A DNA stretch of 26,782 bases from Chthonomonas sp. UBA2387. Its GTDB lineage: Bacteria > Armatimonadota > Fimbriimonadia > Fimbriimonadales > Fimbriimonadaceae. Location of the stretch: positions 25,263-52,044 of the forward strand of contig DDSP01000026.1 of assembly GCA_002343445.1 (NCBI GenBank). Reading direction: 5' to 3'. A model generated the notes under the pieces. The model had not been told where the DNA came from and ran no database searches. It was given only the letters and a program-made list of their open reading frames with translations. Position 1 is the first letter of the stretch. Each line of letters opens with the position of its first letter. Shown in pieces: positions 1 to 7,933 of this stretch. Both the position numbers and the translations under genes were made by a program.

Positions 1-184
1 CGACCAGGTCGCGCTTCTCAGGGGCGGAGAGGCTGGGGCCTTCGCCATTCGTGCCGGCGAGCACGACGCCCTCGGATCCGGCGGCTTCGAATCCGGCGAG
101 CAAGCGGGCCAGGGACTCGGCATCCAAGCGGCCGGATGAGTCGAAGGGCGTGACCGATGCGGGATAGATTCCGGGTGCAAGCAT
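1..184 (-). CDS. Dihydrodipicolinate synthase (DapA) / N-acetylneuraminate lyase family protein, 5' part only
   Basis: Read on the minus strand, an ATG at 184-182 opens a frame that runs off the left edge, giving 61 N-terminal residues. It begins MLAPGIYPASVTPFD and contains GTNGEGPSLS at about residues 45-54. The family uses the early G-x-x-P-x-x-T-P-F segment and the GTTGE-like loop to bind the carboxylate of a 2-oxo acid. The Schiff-base lysine and catalytic tyrosine lie outside the window. Members are class I aldolases: DapA condenses pyruvate with aspartate semialdehyde for lysine and diaminopimelate, and relatives cleave sialic acid or sugar acids. The visible part cannot separate these. 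The gene is divergent from phoU, with 38 bases between the start codons. Confidence 0.82.
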   Translation of the reverse strand, partial: MLAPGIYPASVTPFDSSGRLDAESLARLLAGFEAAGSEGVVLAGTNGEGPSLSAPEKRDLV

Positions 185-222
185 CGCTGGCGGTACAATA
201 CCGGGATTATCTCCCCGCACCC
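185..222. promoter_or_regulatory. Very short divergent spacer with a -10-like hexamer on each strand
   Basis: Only 38 bases separate the dapA-like start (184, minus) from the phoU start (223, plus). TACAAT at 194-199 resembles a plus-strand -10 box, 23 bases before the phoU ATG. GATAAT at 210-205 resembles a minus-strand -10 box, 20 bases before the dapA-like ATG. No convincing -35 box accompanies either. Any -35 elements would have to lie inside the opposing gene, so the two promoters would overlap. Confidence 0.35.
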
Positions 223-882
223 ATGACCCTCCGCGCGCACTTTGATGAACGAATCGCCCAACTCCGCCGCCAAGTGGCGGAAATGGGTGCGCGCACGTTG
301 GACATGTTGCGGGATGCTGTCGAGGTGGTGGCTCGCAACGAAGGGTCGCAACTCGACCGCTTGAAGCAGGAAGAGACCGACATCGACCGTCGCGAGAACG
401 AGATCGTGCGCGAAACGGTCGTGCTGATCATGCAGGAATCGCCCGTCGCCAGCGATTTGCGGTTTCTGACTGCGACGCTGGGTGTCGTCGGTGAAATCGA
501 AAGCACGGCCGACATCGCGCTCAAGTTGGCGCGTTGCTCCCGCGAGATTGGCGGCAACTTTCCCATCGAACTTCGCTTGAACCTTCAGCGCATGGGCGAA
601 TTGGCCCGCCGTGCGTTCTCGGAAGCGCTCCGGCTCTATGGAGATTACGAGAGCGGCTTGGTGGAAGACATCGAAGAACTGGAGCGCGAGATTGACAGCG
701 CGTACGCCGAAGCGCGTTCGGTCCTTCTGGAAATGCTTCGAGAGAATCCCTCGAACGCCGCCATCCTGCTGCGCTGCCTCGACGCGTTCCACAAGCTGGA
801 GCACGTCGGCGACCGAGCCCACGAGATCTGTGGTCGGTTGCGCTCGGCGCACGAGCCAGCGGGCGGCCCCCAAACACTATGA
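223..882 (+). CDS. phoU: PhoU family phosphate-signalling protein (first of two)
   Basis: A 219-residue all-helical protein of normal PhoU length with two PhoU repeats. Repeat 1 carries the acidic metal-binding stretch KQEETDIDRREN. Repeat 2 carries HKLEHVGDRAHEI, matching the family's LERIGDHA-type motif. In known systems PhoU links the PstSCAB transporter to the PhoR kinase and lowers Pho signalling when phosphate is plentiful; it is cytoplasmic and membrane-associated. The ATG at 223 is preferred over the upstream in-frame ATG at 157, because homology to PhoU begins just after it and the longer form would overlap the divergent gene. Its stop overlaps the RNase J start by four bases (ATGA, 879-882), so the two are probably translationally coupled. 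No pst or phoBR gene is in the window. Confidence 0.9.
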   Translation: MTLRAHFDERIAQLRRQVAEMGARTLDMLRDAVEVVARNEGSQLDRLKQEETDIDRRENEIVRETVVLIMQESPVASDLRFLTATLGVVGEIESTADIALKLARCSREIGGNFPIELRLNLQRMGELARRAFSEALRLYGDYESGLVEDIEELEREIDSAYAEARSVLLEMLRENPSNAAILLRCLDAFHKLEHVGDRAHEICGRLRSAHEPAGGPQTL

Positions 883-2525
883 GCTTCGTACAAGTGATCC
901 CCCTCGGGGGCGCCGACGAGATCGGCAAGAACTGCAACGTGGTGCGGCAGGGCGACGACATCGTCGTGGTGGACTGCGGCCTTTCGTTTCCGAGCGAGGA
1001 AATGCTGGGGGTGGACATCGTCATCCCCGACTTCCGCTACCTGCTCGCCAACCGCGACAAAGTGCGGGGCGTGTTCATCACGCACGCGCACGAGGATCAC
1101 GTGGGGGGGCTCCCCTACCTGCTGCGGGAGTTGCAGGTGCCGGTCTATTGCAGTCCGCTCGCCGCAGCCCTGTTGCGACCCAAACTGGAAGAGCGGGTGG
1201 GCGCGAAGGCGTTCGACCTTCGGATCTTCAATCCTGGCGACATCATCGAAGCCGGTTCGCTGAGCGTCGAACCCATCCGCATCACGCACAGCATTCCCGA
1301 AACGTGCGCGATGGCCGTCCGGACGGCGCAGGGCATCGTGCTGTTCACCGCCGACTTCAAGTTCGACTTCACGCCGGTGGACGGCAAGATGGCGAACATC
1401 ACGCGGCTGGGCGAACTCGGGCGCGAGGGTGTCATCGCACTGGTCAGCGACTGCACCAACGCCGAGGAAACCGGCTGGAGCCTGAGCGAAAGCGTGGTGA
1501 AGAACGGTCTCCGAAACGCGTTCGCCAATGCGCAAGGCCGCGTGTTGTTGACCACGTTCGCCAGCAACATCCACCGCATGCAGCAGACCATCGACGTGGC
1601 GGCGGAGATGGGACGCAAGGTGGCCATCGCCGGTCGGCGCATGGAGCAGACCATCGAGATCTGCGCGAAGATGGGCTACTTGAAGCTGCCGCCGGGGGTG
1701 ATGATCGCGTTGCGCGATTCGACCCAGTATCCGGCGCACCAGTTGGCCATTCTCACCACGGGCACGCAGGGCGAGCCGCTCTCGGCGTTGGTGCAGATGA
1801 GCAAGGGTGAATACTCGCGGCTGCAGATCCAGAAGGGCGACACCGTGCTGTACTCGGCACGCCCGATCCCCGGCAACGAGGCGTCCATTTGGCGCACGGT
1901 GAATCGCCTCTTCCGGCAAGGGGCCACGGTGCTCTACCAAACACCGCAGCCCATCCATGTGAGTGGACACGCGCACCAAGAGGAACTCAAGATGATGATC
2001 AACCTCACGCGCCCGTTCTATCTCATGCCGGTGCATGGCGAACCCCGGCACCAACATCAGTACCGACGCATGGCGTTGGAGATGGGGCATGCCGAACATC
2101 GCATCTTCGAAATGCGCGACGGCGTGCCGGTGTGCATGGACGAGCGTTCGGCGTGGCTGGGCGAACCCGTCGAATTCGGCCGAGTACTGGTGGACCGGGG
2201 CGGCGAGCCGGGGATCAGCGACGACGTGTTGCGCGACCGCTCGAACCTGAGCAACGATGGGTTTGTGGCCGTCACCGTGGTGGTGGACGTGGATACGGGC
2301 GAGTTGGTCGGTCCGCCCACGTTCCAGCATCGCGGCATCCATGCCAAGCCCGAGGCCATCGCGGGCCTCTCGGAGTTCATCGCCGACGGACTCTCGACGT
2401 TCTCGCGCGACGACCTGAAGGACGTGGACCGAGTGCGTTTCGACGTGGCGGACTTGGCCAAGCGGCACCTGCACAAGAAGGCGGGCATCCGTCCGGTCAT
2501 CGTGCCGATTGTGGTCGAGGTCTGA
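879..2525 (+). CDS. rnj: Ribonuclease J (metallo-beta-lactamase / beta-CASP)
   Basis: This 548-residue protein has the standard RNase J layout: a beta-lactamase core, an inserted beta-CASP domain and a C-terminal domain. The metal site is visible as THAHEDHVGG (H69, H71, D73, H74), the following HSIPE (H137) and TADFKFD (D159). The beta-CASP region contains TTGTQGEP (about 293-300), IHVSGHA (about 359-365) and LMPVHGE (about 382-388). RNase J is a 5'-to-3' exonuclease and endonuclease in mRNA decay and rRNA maturation, and acts in place of RNase E in many bacteria. No key residue appears lost. It overlaps phoU by four bases upstream, and mobA starts two bases after its stop, so it sits inside a compact plus-strand run. 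Confidence 0.96.
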   Translation: MSFVQVIPLGGADEIGKNCNVVRQGDDIVVVDCGLSFPSEEMLGVDIVIPDFRYLLANRDKVRGVFITHAHEDHVGGLPYLLRELQVPVYCSPLAAALLRPKLEERVGAKAFDLRIFNPGDIIEAGSLSVEPIRITHSIPETCAMAVRTAQGIVLFTADFKFDFTPVDGKMANITRLGELGREGVIALVSDCTNAEETGWSLSESVVKNGLRNAFANAQGRVLLTTFASNIHRMQQTIDVAAEMGRKVAIAGRRMEQTIEICAKMGYLKLPPGVMIALRDSTQYPAHQLAILTTGTQGEPLSALVQMSKGEYSRLQIQKGDTVLYSARPIPGNEASIWRTVNRLFRQGATVLYQTPQPIHVSGHAHQEELKMMINLTRPFYLMPVHGEPRHQHQYRRMALEMGHAEHRIFEMRDGVPVCMDERSAWLGEPVEFGRVLVDRGGEPGISDDVLRDRSNLSNDGFVAVTVVVDVDTGELVGPPTFQHRGIHAKPEAIAGLSEFIADGLSTFSRDDLKDVDRVRFDVADLAKRHLHKKAGIRPVIVPIVVEV

Positions 2526-2527
2526 CC

Positions 2528-3103
2528 TTGGAATCGCTGGAGGCCGTCGTGTTGGCGGGCGGTGCGAGCCGCCGTATGGGCCAAGACAAGTCGCGCCTGC
2601 CCGTGGGGGGCGAACCGATCCTCGAGCGCTTGGTGCGGCTGCTTCTCGAAGGGGACGTGCCGGTGACCGTGTTGGGTGGACGCCCGATCGTCGGGGCGGC
2701 GTTTCTGCCCGATGGGGATGCGTTCTCCGGCCCGTTGGCGGCGCTCGCGGATTGGAGTCCCTCAAGACCCCTTGTACTCGTCGTTTCGTGCGACGCGGTG
2801 CGGTTTCACACAGGGGTGGTGCGGGGGTTGCTCGAGTTGATGGGCCAACATGAGGCGGCGATCCCGGTTGTCGAAGGGCGGACCCAGCCGTTGTGCGCCC
2901 TTTATCGCGCATCGGCATGGGAGCACGCCCGAGCGGCGAAAGCGGAGGGATCTTCGCGAGTCCGCGACTGGACGGACCGCTTGGACGCATTCTACGCTGA
3001 CGAAGATGCCCTGCGGTCGGCAGGGATCGACCCCCGTGACGTGGTCGGCGTGAACGACCCAGATGCCTTTCGCCGGGCTTTGGAAGACGCCGTTCAGGAA
3101 TGA
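2528..3103 (+). CDS. mobA: Molybdenum cofactor guanylyltransferase MobA
   Basis: This is a 191-residue nucleotidyltransferase-fold protein. The N-terminal LAGGASRRMGQDKS (about residues 8-21) is the GTP-binding signature of MobA, and VSCDAVRF (about 84-91) matches the metal-binding S-x-D segment. MobA links GMP to molybdopterin to form the bis-MGD precursor used by DMSO-reductase-type enzymes. The chosen start is a TTG at 2528, two bases after the RNase J stop. A GAGG at 2517-2520 gives seven-base spacing, and no ATG lies between the upstream stop and the signature. Other CTP/GTP nucleotidyltransferases share the opening motif, but the M-G-x-D-K form and the length favour MobA. No molybdoenzyme is in the window. 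Confidence 0.88.
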   Translation: MESLEAVVLAGGASRRMGQDKSRLPVGGEPILERLVRLLLEGDVPVTVLGGRPIVGAAFLPDGDAFSGPLAALADWSPSRPLVLVVSCDAVRFHTGVVRGLLELMGQHEAAIPVVEGRTQPLCALYRASAWEHARAAKAEGSSRVRDWTDRLDAFYADEDALRSAGIDPRDVVGVNDPDAFRRALEDAVQE

Positions 3104-3121
3104 ACGGGTAGAACCGGGCTT

Positions 3122-4408
3122 GTGAAGCACTTCGTGCGGAGCCTTACGTTGCTGGTGCTCGCCATGGTCGGCGGGTGTTCCACCATCACGGGCGACGGAC
3201 GCACCGTGGTGAGGGTCGCCACGTGGGGCGGAGCGGGCGACGACAGCGAGTTCGCCAAGGTGGAGCGCGAGATTTTCGCCGAATTCGAGCGCCAGAACCC
3301 GGACATCGACATCCGACTGGAGTTGATCCCTGGCTCGCAGGAGTACGTCCGCAAGATGCTCCTGAACTTCATCGCACGGTCGGAGCCCGAGGTCATGCTG
3401 CTCGATGCGTCCAGCGCAGCGGTGTTCGTGGACAACGGCGTGCTCAAGGACCTGACGCCGATCATCGCCAAGGACCAGTCGTTCGACCTCGACGCGTACT
3501 TTCCGAACGTGGTGGACATCGCGCGGCGAGGCGATCAGGTTTACGCCATCCCCAAGGACTTCACGCCGATGGTCCTCTACTACAACCGCAGGCTCTTCGA
3601 TGCGGCGGGCGTGGGCTATCCGAAGGACCATTGGACGTACGAGGAGTTTCTCGATGCGGCCAAGCGGCTGACCGACCGTTCAAGAGGTGTCTACGGGTTC
3701 AAGTTCGCGAATTGGATGCCCGGATGGATCACATGGATCTGGAATGCTGGCGGCGACGTGCTGAACGCCGAGGGCACGATGTCTTCCGGAGCGTTCGACT
3801 CGCCCGAGACGCAGCGGGGCGTCGAGTTCCTCGCCACCCTGATGAAGGAAGGCGTCTCGCCGTCGCTGTCCGAGTCTGCCGCAATGGGTGTGGACCTGTT
3901 CACCCAGGGGCAGGCCGCGATGGAAATCAGCGGGCACTGGGCGCTCATCGGCTACGCTGCCGCACCCAAGGGTTCCGATGGAAAGCCGCTGTTGGCAATG
4001 GACGACGTGGGCGTGGCCCCCGTTCCGACGCAACTCTCTTCGTCGCAGACGGTCATGTACGAGTCCGGCTGGGCGATCGGCAAGCACTGCAAGCGCGTGG
4101 ACGAGGCGTGGCGGTTCGTCAAGTACATGACCTCCGAGGAGGTCCAGCGCAAGTACGCCCGCCTGGGCTTGGCGGTGTCGGCTCGCCGGGACGTGGCCGA
4201 GGAGATCGCTGCCAAGGACCCTCGTGAGGCCAAGTTCTTCGAGATCGTGCCCTCTGCCCGACCGCCTTGGGGCGCGAAGGTCGAGAAGTACAACCCTGTT
4301 GAAACGATCGGTCAGAACATGATGGACAGTGTGCTGAAGAGCGGCAAGCCGATCCCCGAAGCGTTGCGCCACGCCGCGAACCAGGTGGACAAGGAGTTCG
4401 CGAAGTGA
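3122..4408 (+). CDS. ABC sugar-type importer, extracellular solute-binding lipoprotein (family 1)
   Basis: The 428-residue protein starts with GTG at 3122 and has a lipoprotein signal peptide: basic MKHFVR, a hydrophobic stretch, then LAMVGGC with the lipid-modified cysteine at 19. The mature part reads as a family 1 solute-binding protein (MalE/UgpB-like), with TVVRVATWGG at the N terminus, EVMLLDASS, and late WRFVKYMTSEE. It would capture a sugar or sugar-alcohol outside the membrane and deliver it to the two permeases encoded next. Its stop overlaps the first permease start by three bases (GTGA, 4405-4408). The substrate cannot be read from sequence. Confidence 0.9.
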   Translation: MKHFVRSLTLLVLAMVGGCSTITGDGRTVVRVATWGGAGDDSEFAKVEREIFAEFERQNPDIDIRLELIPGSQEYVRKMLLNFIARSEPEVMLLDASSAAVFVDNGVLKDLTPIIAKDQSFDLDAYFPNVVDIARRGDQVYAIPKDFTPMVLYYNRRLFDAAGVGYPKDHWTYEEFLDAAKRLTDRSRGVYGFKFANWMPGWITWIWNAGGDVLNAEGTMSSGAFDSPETQRGVEFLATLMKEGVSPSLSESAAMGVDLFTQGQAAMEISGHWALIGYAAAPKGSDGKPLLAMDDVGVAPVPTQLSSSQTVMYESGWAIGKHCKRVDEAWRFVKYMTSEEVQRKYARLGLAVSARRDVAEEIAAKDPREAKFFEIVPSARPPWGAKVEKYNPVETIGQNMMDSVLKSGKPIPEALRHAANQVDKEFAK

Positions 4409-5283
4409 AGCAACGACCCATCGGCTACCTGTTCATTGCTCCCGCCACGATCCACTTGCTGCTCTTCGCGTGGATTCCGATCGCTTATGCCGCCTATCTG
4501 AGCCTCTTCAAGTGGGATTTGCTCAAGGACTCCAAGCCGTTCATCGGCCTGAAGAATTACGCTGACACGCTCCAGGATCAAGCGTTCTGGAACGCGATGT
4601 GGAACTCGACTCGCTACACCTTGGTGAGCGTTCCCGTTGGGATGGTCGTCGCGCTGTTCGTCGCGTTGATGATCAATCAGAAGCTTCGCGGCATCACTTT
4701 GTTCCGCACCCTCTATTACATTCCGGCGATCAGCAGCGGAGTCGCGGTTTCGATGCTCTGGATCTACGTGTACCTTCCCGAGCACGGATTGATCAACACG
4801 ATCCTGATGCGATTCGGGCAGAACATCGACTTCTTGAGTCATCCGGCTTGGGCCATGTGGGCGCTGGTGTTCATGTCCATCTGGACGGGCTTGGGTCCCC
4901 GCATGATCCTCTTTCTGGCCGGTTTGATCGCCATTCCCACGTCGCTGTACGAGGCAGCCGATCTGGACGGGTCTACGCCCTGGAAGACGTTTTGGCACGT
5001 GACCCTTCCCATGTTGGTGCCGACGACGTTCTTCGTGCTGGTCACGTCGACGATTTCGGCGTTTCAGATCTTCACACCGGTATACATGATGACGAGAGGC
5101 GGGCCTGAAGGAACGACCGACGTGGTGGGCTACCACATCTACTCGGAGGCGTGGGAGAAGTTTCACGTCGGCTTGGCGAGCGCCAAGTCGTTCATCTTGC
5201 TGCTCGCGATTCTGGCGGTAGCCTACTGGCAATTCCGCGCGATGAAATCCCAGCTGGAAGGGTACAGCACGACGGTGAGCTGA
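4405..5283 (+). CDS. ABC sugar transporter permease (MalF/UgpA type)
   Basis: A 292-residue polytopic membrane protein with about six predicted membrane spans; the first is near residues 8-33. The cytoplasmic EAA loop, which docks with the ATPase, is visible as EAADLDGSTPWKTFWHVTLP at about residues 182-201. Such permeases form a heterodimer with a MalG-type partner, here the next gene, to move the solute released by the binding protein. The start is GTG at 4405, nested in the binding-protein stop. The stop at 5281-5283 shares its last base with the ATG of the next permease. No ATPase follows, so an ATPase encoded elsewhere probably energises the system. Confidence 0.93.
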   Translation: MKQRPIGYLFIAPATIHLLLFAWIPIAYAAYLSLFKWDLLKDSKPFIGLKNYADTLQDQAFWNAMWNSTRYTLVSVPVGMVVALFVALMINQKLRGITLFRTLYYIPAISSGVAVSMLWIYVYLPEHGLINTILMRFGQNIDFLSHPAWAMWALVFMSIWTGLGPRMILFLAGLIAIPTSLYEAADLDGSTPWKTFWHVTLPMLVPTTFFVLVTSTISAFQIFTPVYMMTRGGPEGTTDVVGYHIYSEAWEKFHVGLASAKSFILLLAILAVAYWQFRAMKSQLEGYSTTVS

Positions 5284-6194
5284 TGAAGCGAAAGCGGCAA
5301 CTACCTCTTCGGCTTCGCTCCTGGTTCGTCAGGGCGCTTAGGGTTGTGGTCGTCTATGCCGCCCTTATCCTCCTGGCCGTGTTCCTGCTGGCGCCCTTCG
5401 CTTGGATGGTGCTGGTCTCGTTGCATCCCAGCAAGGCGCCGATCCCCACGATGCAGACCCTTTGGCCCCAGCAATGCGAGTTGATTGGGTTCAATCCTAC
5501 GAGGTGTTGGGAGCAGTTTCATTGGGAGAACTACGCGTTCGTGCTCAGCATGCCCGACATCCCGGTTGCGCGGTTCTTCTTCAACTCGATCGTCGTCACC
5601 ACGGTGGTCGTGGCTGGACAGTTGCTGGTGGCCTCATTGGCGGCCTATGGATTTGCGCGGCTGACCTTCAAAGGCCGGGACTTCATCTTCTTGATGTTCC
5701 TGTTGAGCATGATGTTCGCGGGCCCGGTGACGCAGATTCCCGTCTACCTGATGGTTCGATGGTTCGGGTGGCTGAACACTTACGCCGCCTTGATCGTTCC
5801 GGGCCTTGGCAGCGCGTTCAGCGTCTTCCTGTTTCGACAGTTCTTCGCCGCCATCCCGAAGGAGCTCGAAGAGGCCGCGCGGATGGATGGCGCGGGCGAT
5901 TTGCGGATTTATGCGCAGGTCATCATGCCCCTGAGCAAAGCGGCTTTGGCGACTGCCGGCGCGTTCTCGTTCTTTGCCGTGTGGACCGACTTCTTCTGGC
6001 CGTTGCTCGCAACGAACTCGATGGAGATGCGGACGCTGGAAGTCGGTCTATCGGTCTTCAAGAACAGCTACGGGGCAACCAACTGGCCCTTGCAGATGAC
6101 CGCCGCCGTAGTCGTGATGCTGCCTCTGCTCGTCGCGTTCCTATTCACCCAGCGCTATTTCACGAAGGGCATCATGTTGGGCGGACTGAAGTAG
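5283..6194 (+). CDS. ABC sugar transporter permease (MalG/UgpE type)
   Basis: A 303-residue membrane protein with a basic N terminus (MKRKRQLPLRLR) and about six membrane spans. The EAA loop appears as EEAARMDGAGDLRIYAQVIM at about residues 195-214. It ends with FTKGIMLGGLK, typical of MalG-type subunits. The ATG at 5283 overlaps the stop of the previous permease (TGATG) and is preferred over upstream in-frame codons inside that gene. A periplasm-facing insertion between spans 1 and 2 contains two cysteines (QQCELIGFNPTRCW). It is the last gene of the plus-strand run that starts at phoU. Confidence 0.93.
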   Translation: MKRKRQLPLRLRSWFVRALRVVVVYAALILLAVFLLAPFAWMVLVSLHPSKAPIPTMQTLWPQQCELIGFNPTRCWEQFHWENYAFVLSMPDIPVARFFFNSIVVTTVVVAGQLLVASLAAYGFARLTFKGRDFIFLMFLLSMMFAGPVTQIPVYLMVRWFGWLNTYAALIVPGLGSAFSVFLFRQFFAAIPKELEEAARMDGAGDLRIYAQVIMPLSKAALATAGAFSFFAVWTDFFWPLLATNSMEMRTLEVGLSVFKNSYGATNWPLQMTAAVVVMLPLLVAFLFTQRYFTKGIMLGGLK

Positions 6195-6195
6195 T

Positions 6196-6266
6196 AGGGA
6201 GGGGAAGAAGGAAGAAGGAAGAAGGAAGAAGGATGGGGGAAGAGGGAAAGCTCATCCATCTTCCAT
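6196..6266. repeat. Polypurine tract with four perfect GAAGAAG heptamers, then a short pyrimidine-rich arm
   Basis: Just after the permease stop there is a nearly pure purine run (6196-6251). It includes four perfect GAAGAAG copies at 6204-6231, then GAAGAGGGAAAG, and finally a pyrimidine-rich CATCCATCTTCC (about 6253-6264). The purine side and the CATCTTCC side are partly complementary and could pair. The 12-mer GAAGAGGGAAAG and CCATCTTCC both recur as the left and right flanks of the four-helix-bundle gene at 26135-26617. No gene is seen in 6195-6279. Confidence 0.7.
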
Positions 6267-6279
6267 ATTCCAATCCCCC

Positions 6280-6993
6280 TCACGAATCGGACCTGTGCGA
6301 GGAAGCCAGCTGCTCGAAGCGGCCGGTGACCATAAAGGCAACACGCTCGGCGATGTTCACGGCATGGTCGGCGATGCGCTCGAAGTGGTGGATCGCGAGG
6401 AGCAGATAGCTGGCGCTGACCACCGTATGCGGCTTGGATTTCATCGCTTCGTGCAGTTGCTCGCGAAACGCGCGGTAGAGGTCGTCCACCTCGTCGTCCA
6501 TGCCGCACACGCGGTGGGCGATGTCGATGTCGCGCTTCACGAAAGCTTCGATGGCATCGCGCAACATCCGCGCGGCCAAGCCTGCAATGCGCCGAATGTC
6601 GATCATCTCCGAGGAGCCGTGGTCGAGGTCGATTTTGCGCGCGATCTTGGCAATATCTACCGCCAAATCGCCCACACGCTCGAGATCGGTGACCATCTTG
6701 AGCACGGTCCCGACGGTTCTGAAGTCGCTGGCCAGGGGTTGGTGCAACACGAGCAACCGAAGGCAACGCACCTCGATATCCAAGTCGGCATGGTCGATGA
6801 CGTCGTCGCGCTGAATGACCTCGGTGGCCAGCGGAGTGTCGAGCGTCGAAAGCGCGCGAACCGCGTCGGCGATCATGGCGTCCGCGACGCTCGCCATCGA
6901 GAGCACCTCGTGCTCGATGGCGCGAATCTCCTGATCCACCAGAGCGCGGCTCGGGGTGACAGGGTGGATGGAATCCGGCTCGGGGTGACTCAT
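6280..6993 (-). CDS. phoU: PhoU family protein (second copy)
   Basis: A 237-residue PhoU-like protein. Repeat 1 shows the metal-ligand stretch IQRDDVIDHADLDIE and LERVGDLAVDIAK. Repeat 2 shows MDDEVDDLYRAFRE and HHFERIADHAVNIAE. Both acidic clusters and both E-R-x-x-D motifs are present, so this copy looks complete and is closer to textbook PhoU than the copy at 223-882. The ATG at 6993 lies ten bases after the stop of the ABC ATPase gene; a longer in-frame reading would run through that gene. It is the last gene of the leftward run TPR, nadK, ABC ATPase, phoU. Having two PhoU paralogs suggests different partners, which is inference. Confidence 0.92.
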   Translation of the reverse strand: MSHPEPDSIHPVTPSRALVDQEIRAIEHEVLSMASVADAMIADAVRALSTLDTPLATEVIQRDDVIDHADLDIEVRCLRLLVLHQPLASDFRTVGTVLKMVTDLERVGDLAVDIAKIARKIDLDHGSSEMIDIRRIAGLAARMLRDAIEAFVKRDIDIAHRVCGMDDEVDDLYRAFREQLHEAMKSKPHTVVSASYLLLAIHHFERIADHAVNIAERVAFMVTGRFEQLASSHRSDS

Positions 6994-7003
6994 GGCAGAC
7001 GCC

Positions 7004-7933
7004 TTAGCCGGGATTGTGACAGAAGTAAGTGTGCTGGCCCTCTTCCGAAGGCCCAGGGTCTTGGGTCCGGCAGACGTCCAGGGCGCGCACGCATCGGCCC
7101 GCGAACCGGCAACCTTTGAATCGCGTCGTGGGGTCGGGCAGTTCGCCCTCCAGCGGCTCGGGCAAGTGCCCAAGCTTGTCCAAGGTCGGTGCCGACTCCA
7201 GCAAGGCGCGGGTGTAGGGATGCCGAGGGTTTTCGAAGACCTGCTCGGTCGGGCCGGTCTCGACGATCCGGCCAAGGTACATCACGGCGATGCGGTCCGC
7301 CAGGTACCGGACCGTGGTCAGGTCGTGGGAGATGTACAGGAAGGCGCAACCGAGGTCACGCTGGATGTCCTTCAGCAGGTTGAGGATCTGCGCTTGAATG
7401 CTCAGGTCGAGGGCGGCCGTCGGCTCGTCGAAGATGACCAAGGGGGGCCGCAGGGCGAGGGCGCGCGCGATGGCCACGCGTTGCCGCTGCCCGCCGCTCA
7501 ACTGGTGCGGGTAGCGCGACATCACGGTCGGGTCGAGCCCGACTTCGCGGAGCAGGGAAGCCACGTCGCCGGACTTGCCTGTGATCCGCCAGGGTTCCGA
7601 GACGCTGCGTTCGACTTTCCACTTGGGGTTGAGGCTGGCGTAGGGGTCTTGCCAAACGATGCCCACTCGCTCGGCAAGCCCACGGCTCGTGCCACGAACA
7701 ATCGTTCCATCCACCTCGATGGTGCCCTCGACGATGGGCTGGAGGCCCAGAATAGCTCGGGCTAACGTGGTCTTGCCGCAACCCGATTCGCCGACCACCG
7801 CAACCGTTTCGCCGGGGTTCACCGAAAGGCTGACCCCGTCCACGGCACGCACTTTGCCCGATGGAACGCCGAACTCGACGACCACGTTCTTGACGTCCAC
7901 GACGATGCGGGGCGGAGCGGCGGTCGCCGTCAA
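7004..7933 (-). CDS. Orphan dipeptide/oligopeptide-type ABC transporter ATPase (DppF/OppF-like)
   Basis: This is a 309-residue ABC ATPase. It has Walker A GESGCGKTT (about 48-56), Q-loop WQDPYASLNP (about 94-103), signature LSGGQRQRVAIARAL (about 145-159) and Walker B LVIFDEPTAALD (about 165-176). The C-terminal region GCRFAGRC with further cysteines is the oligopeptide/dipeptide extension seen in DppF/OppF. The preferred start is TTG at 7933, overlapping the nadK stop (TTGA), with GGAGG at 7950-7946. Another TTG at 7969 would add 12 residues but has no visible ribosome site. No permease, binding protein or DppD partner is adjacent, so its transporter must be encoded elsewhere. Confidence 0.88.
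   Translation of the reverse strand: MTATAAPPRIVVDVKNVVVEFGVPSGKVRAVDGVSLSVNPGETVAVVGESGCGKTTLARAILGLQPIVEGTIEVDGTIVRGTSRGLAERVGIVWQDPYASLNPKWKVERSVSEPWRITGKSGDVASLLREVGLDPTVMSRYPHQLSGGQRQRVAIARALALRPPLVIFDEPTAALDLSIQAQILNLLKDIQRDLGCAFLYISHDLTTVRYLADRIAVMYLGRIVETGPTEQVFENPRHPYTRALLESAPTLDKLGHLPEPLEGELPDPTTRFKGCRFAGRCVRALDVCRTQDPGPSEEGQHTYFCHNPG

Noticed and set aside
645..2990. A 781-codon open frame on the minus strand opposite phoU, RNase J and mobA
   Set aside because: It is antisense to three well-supported genes, is rich in Arg/His/Pro as GC-rich shadows are, and has no family features.
3122..6194. Complete ABC importer including its ATPase
   Set aside because: No Walker A or signature motif occurs in this run; the only ABC ATPase in the window is peptide-type and in another operon.
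6199..6409. Possible extension of coding sequence through the GAAGAAG tract
   Set aside because: The permease ends cleanly at 6194, and the tract has no start codon with a ribosome site or any conserved protein feature.
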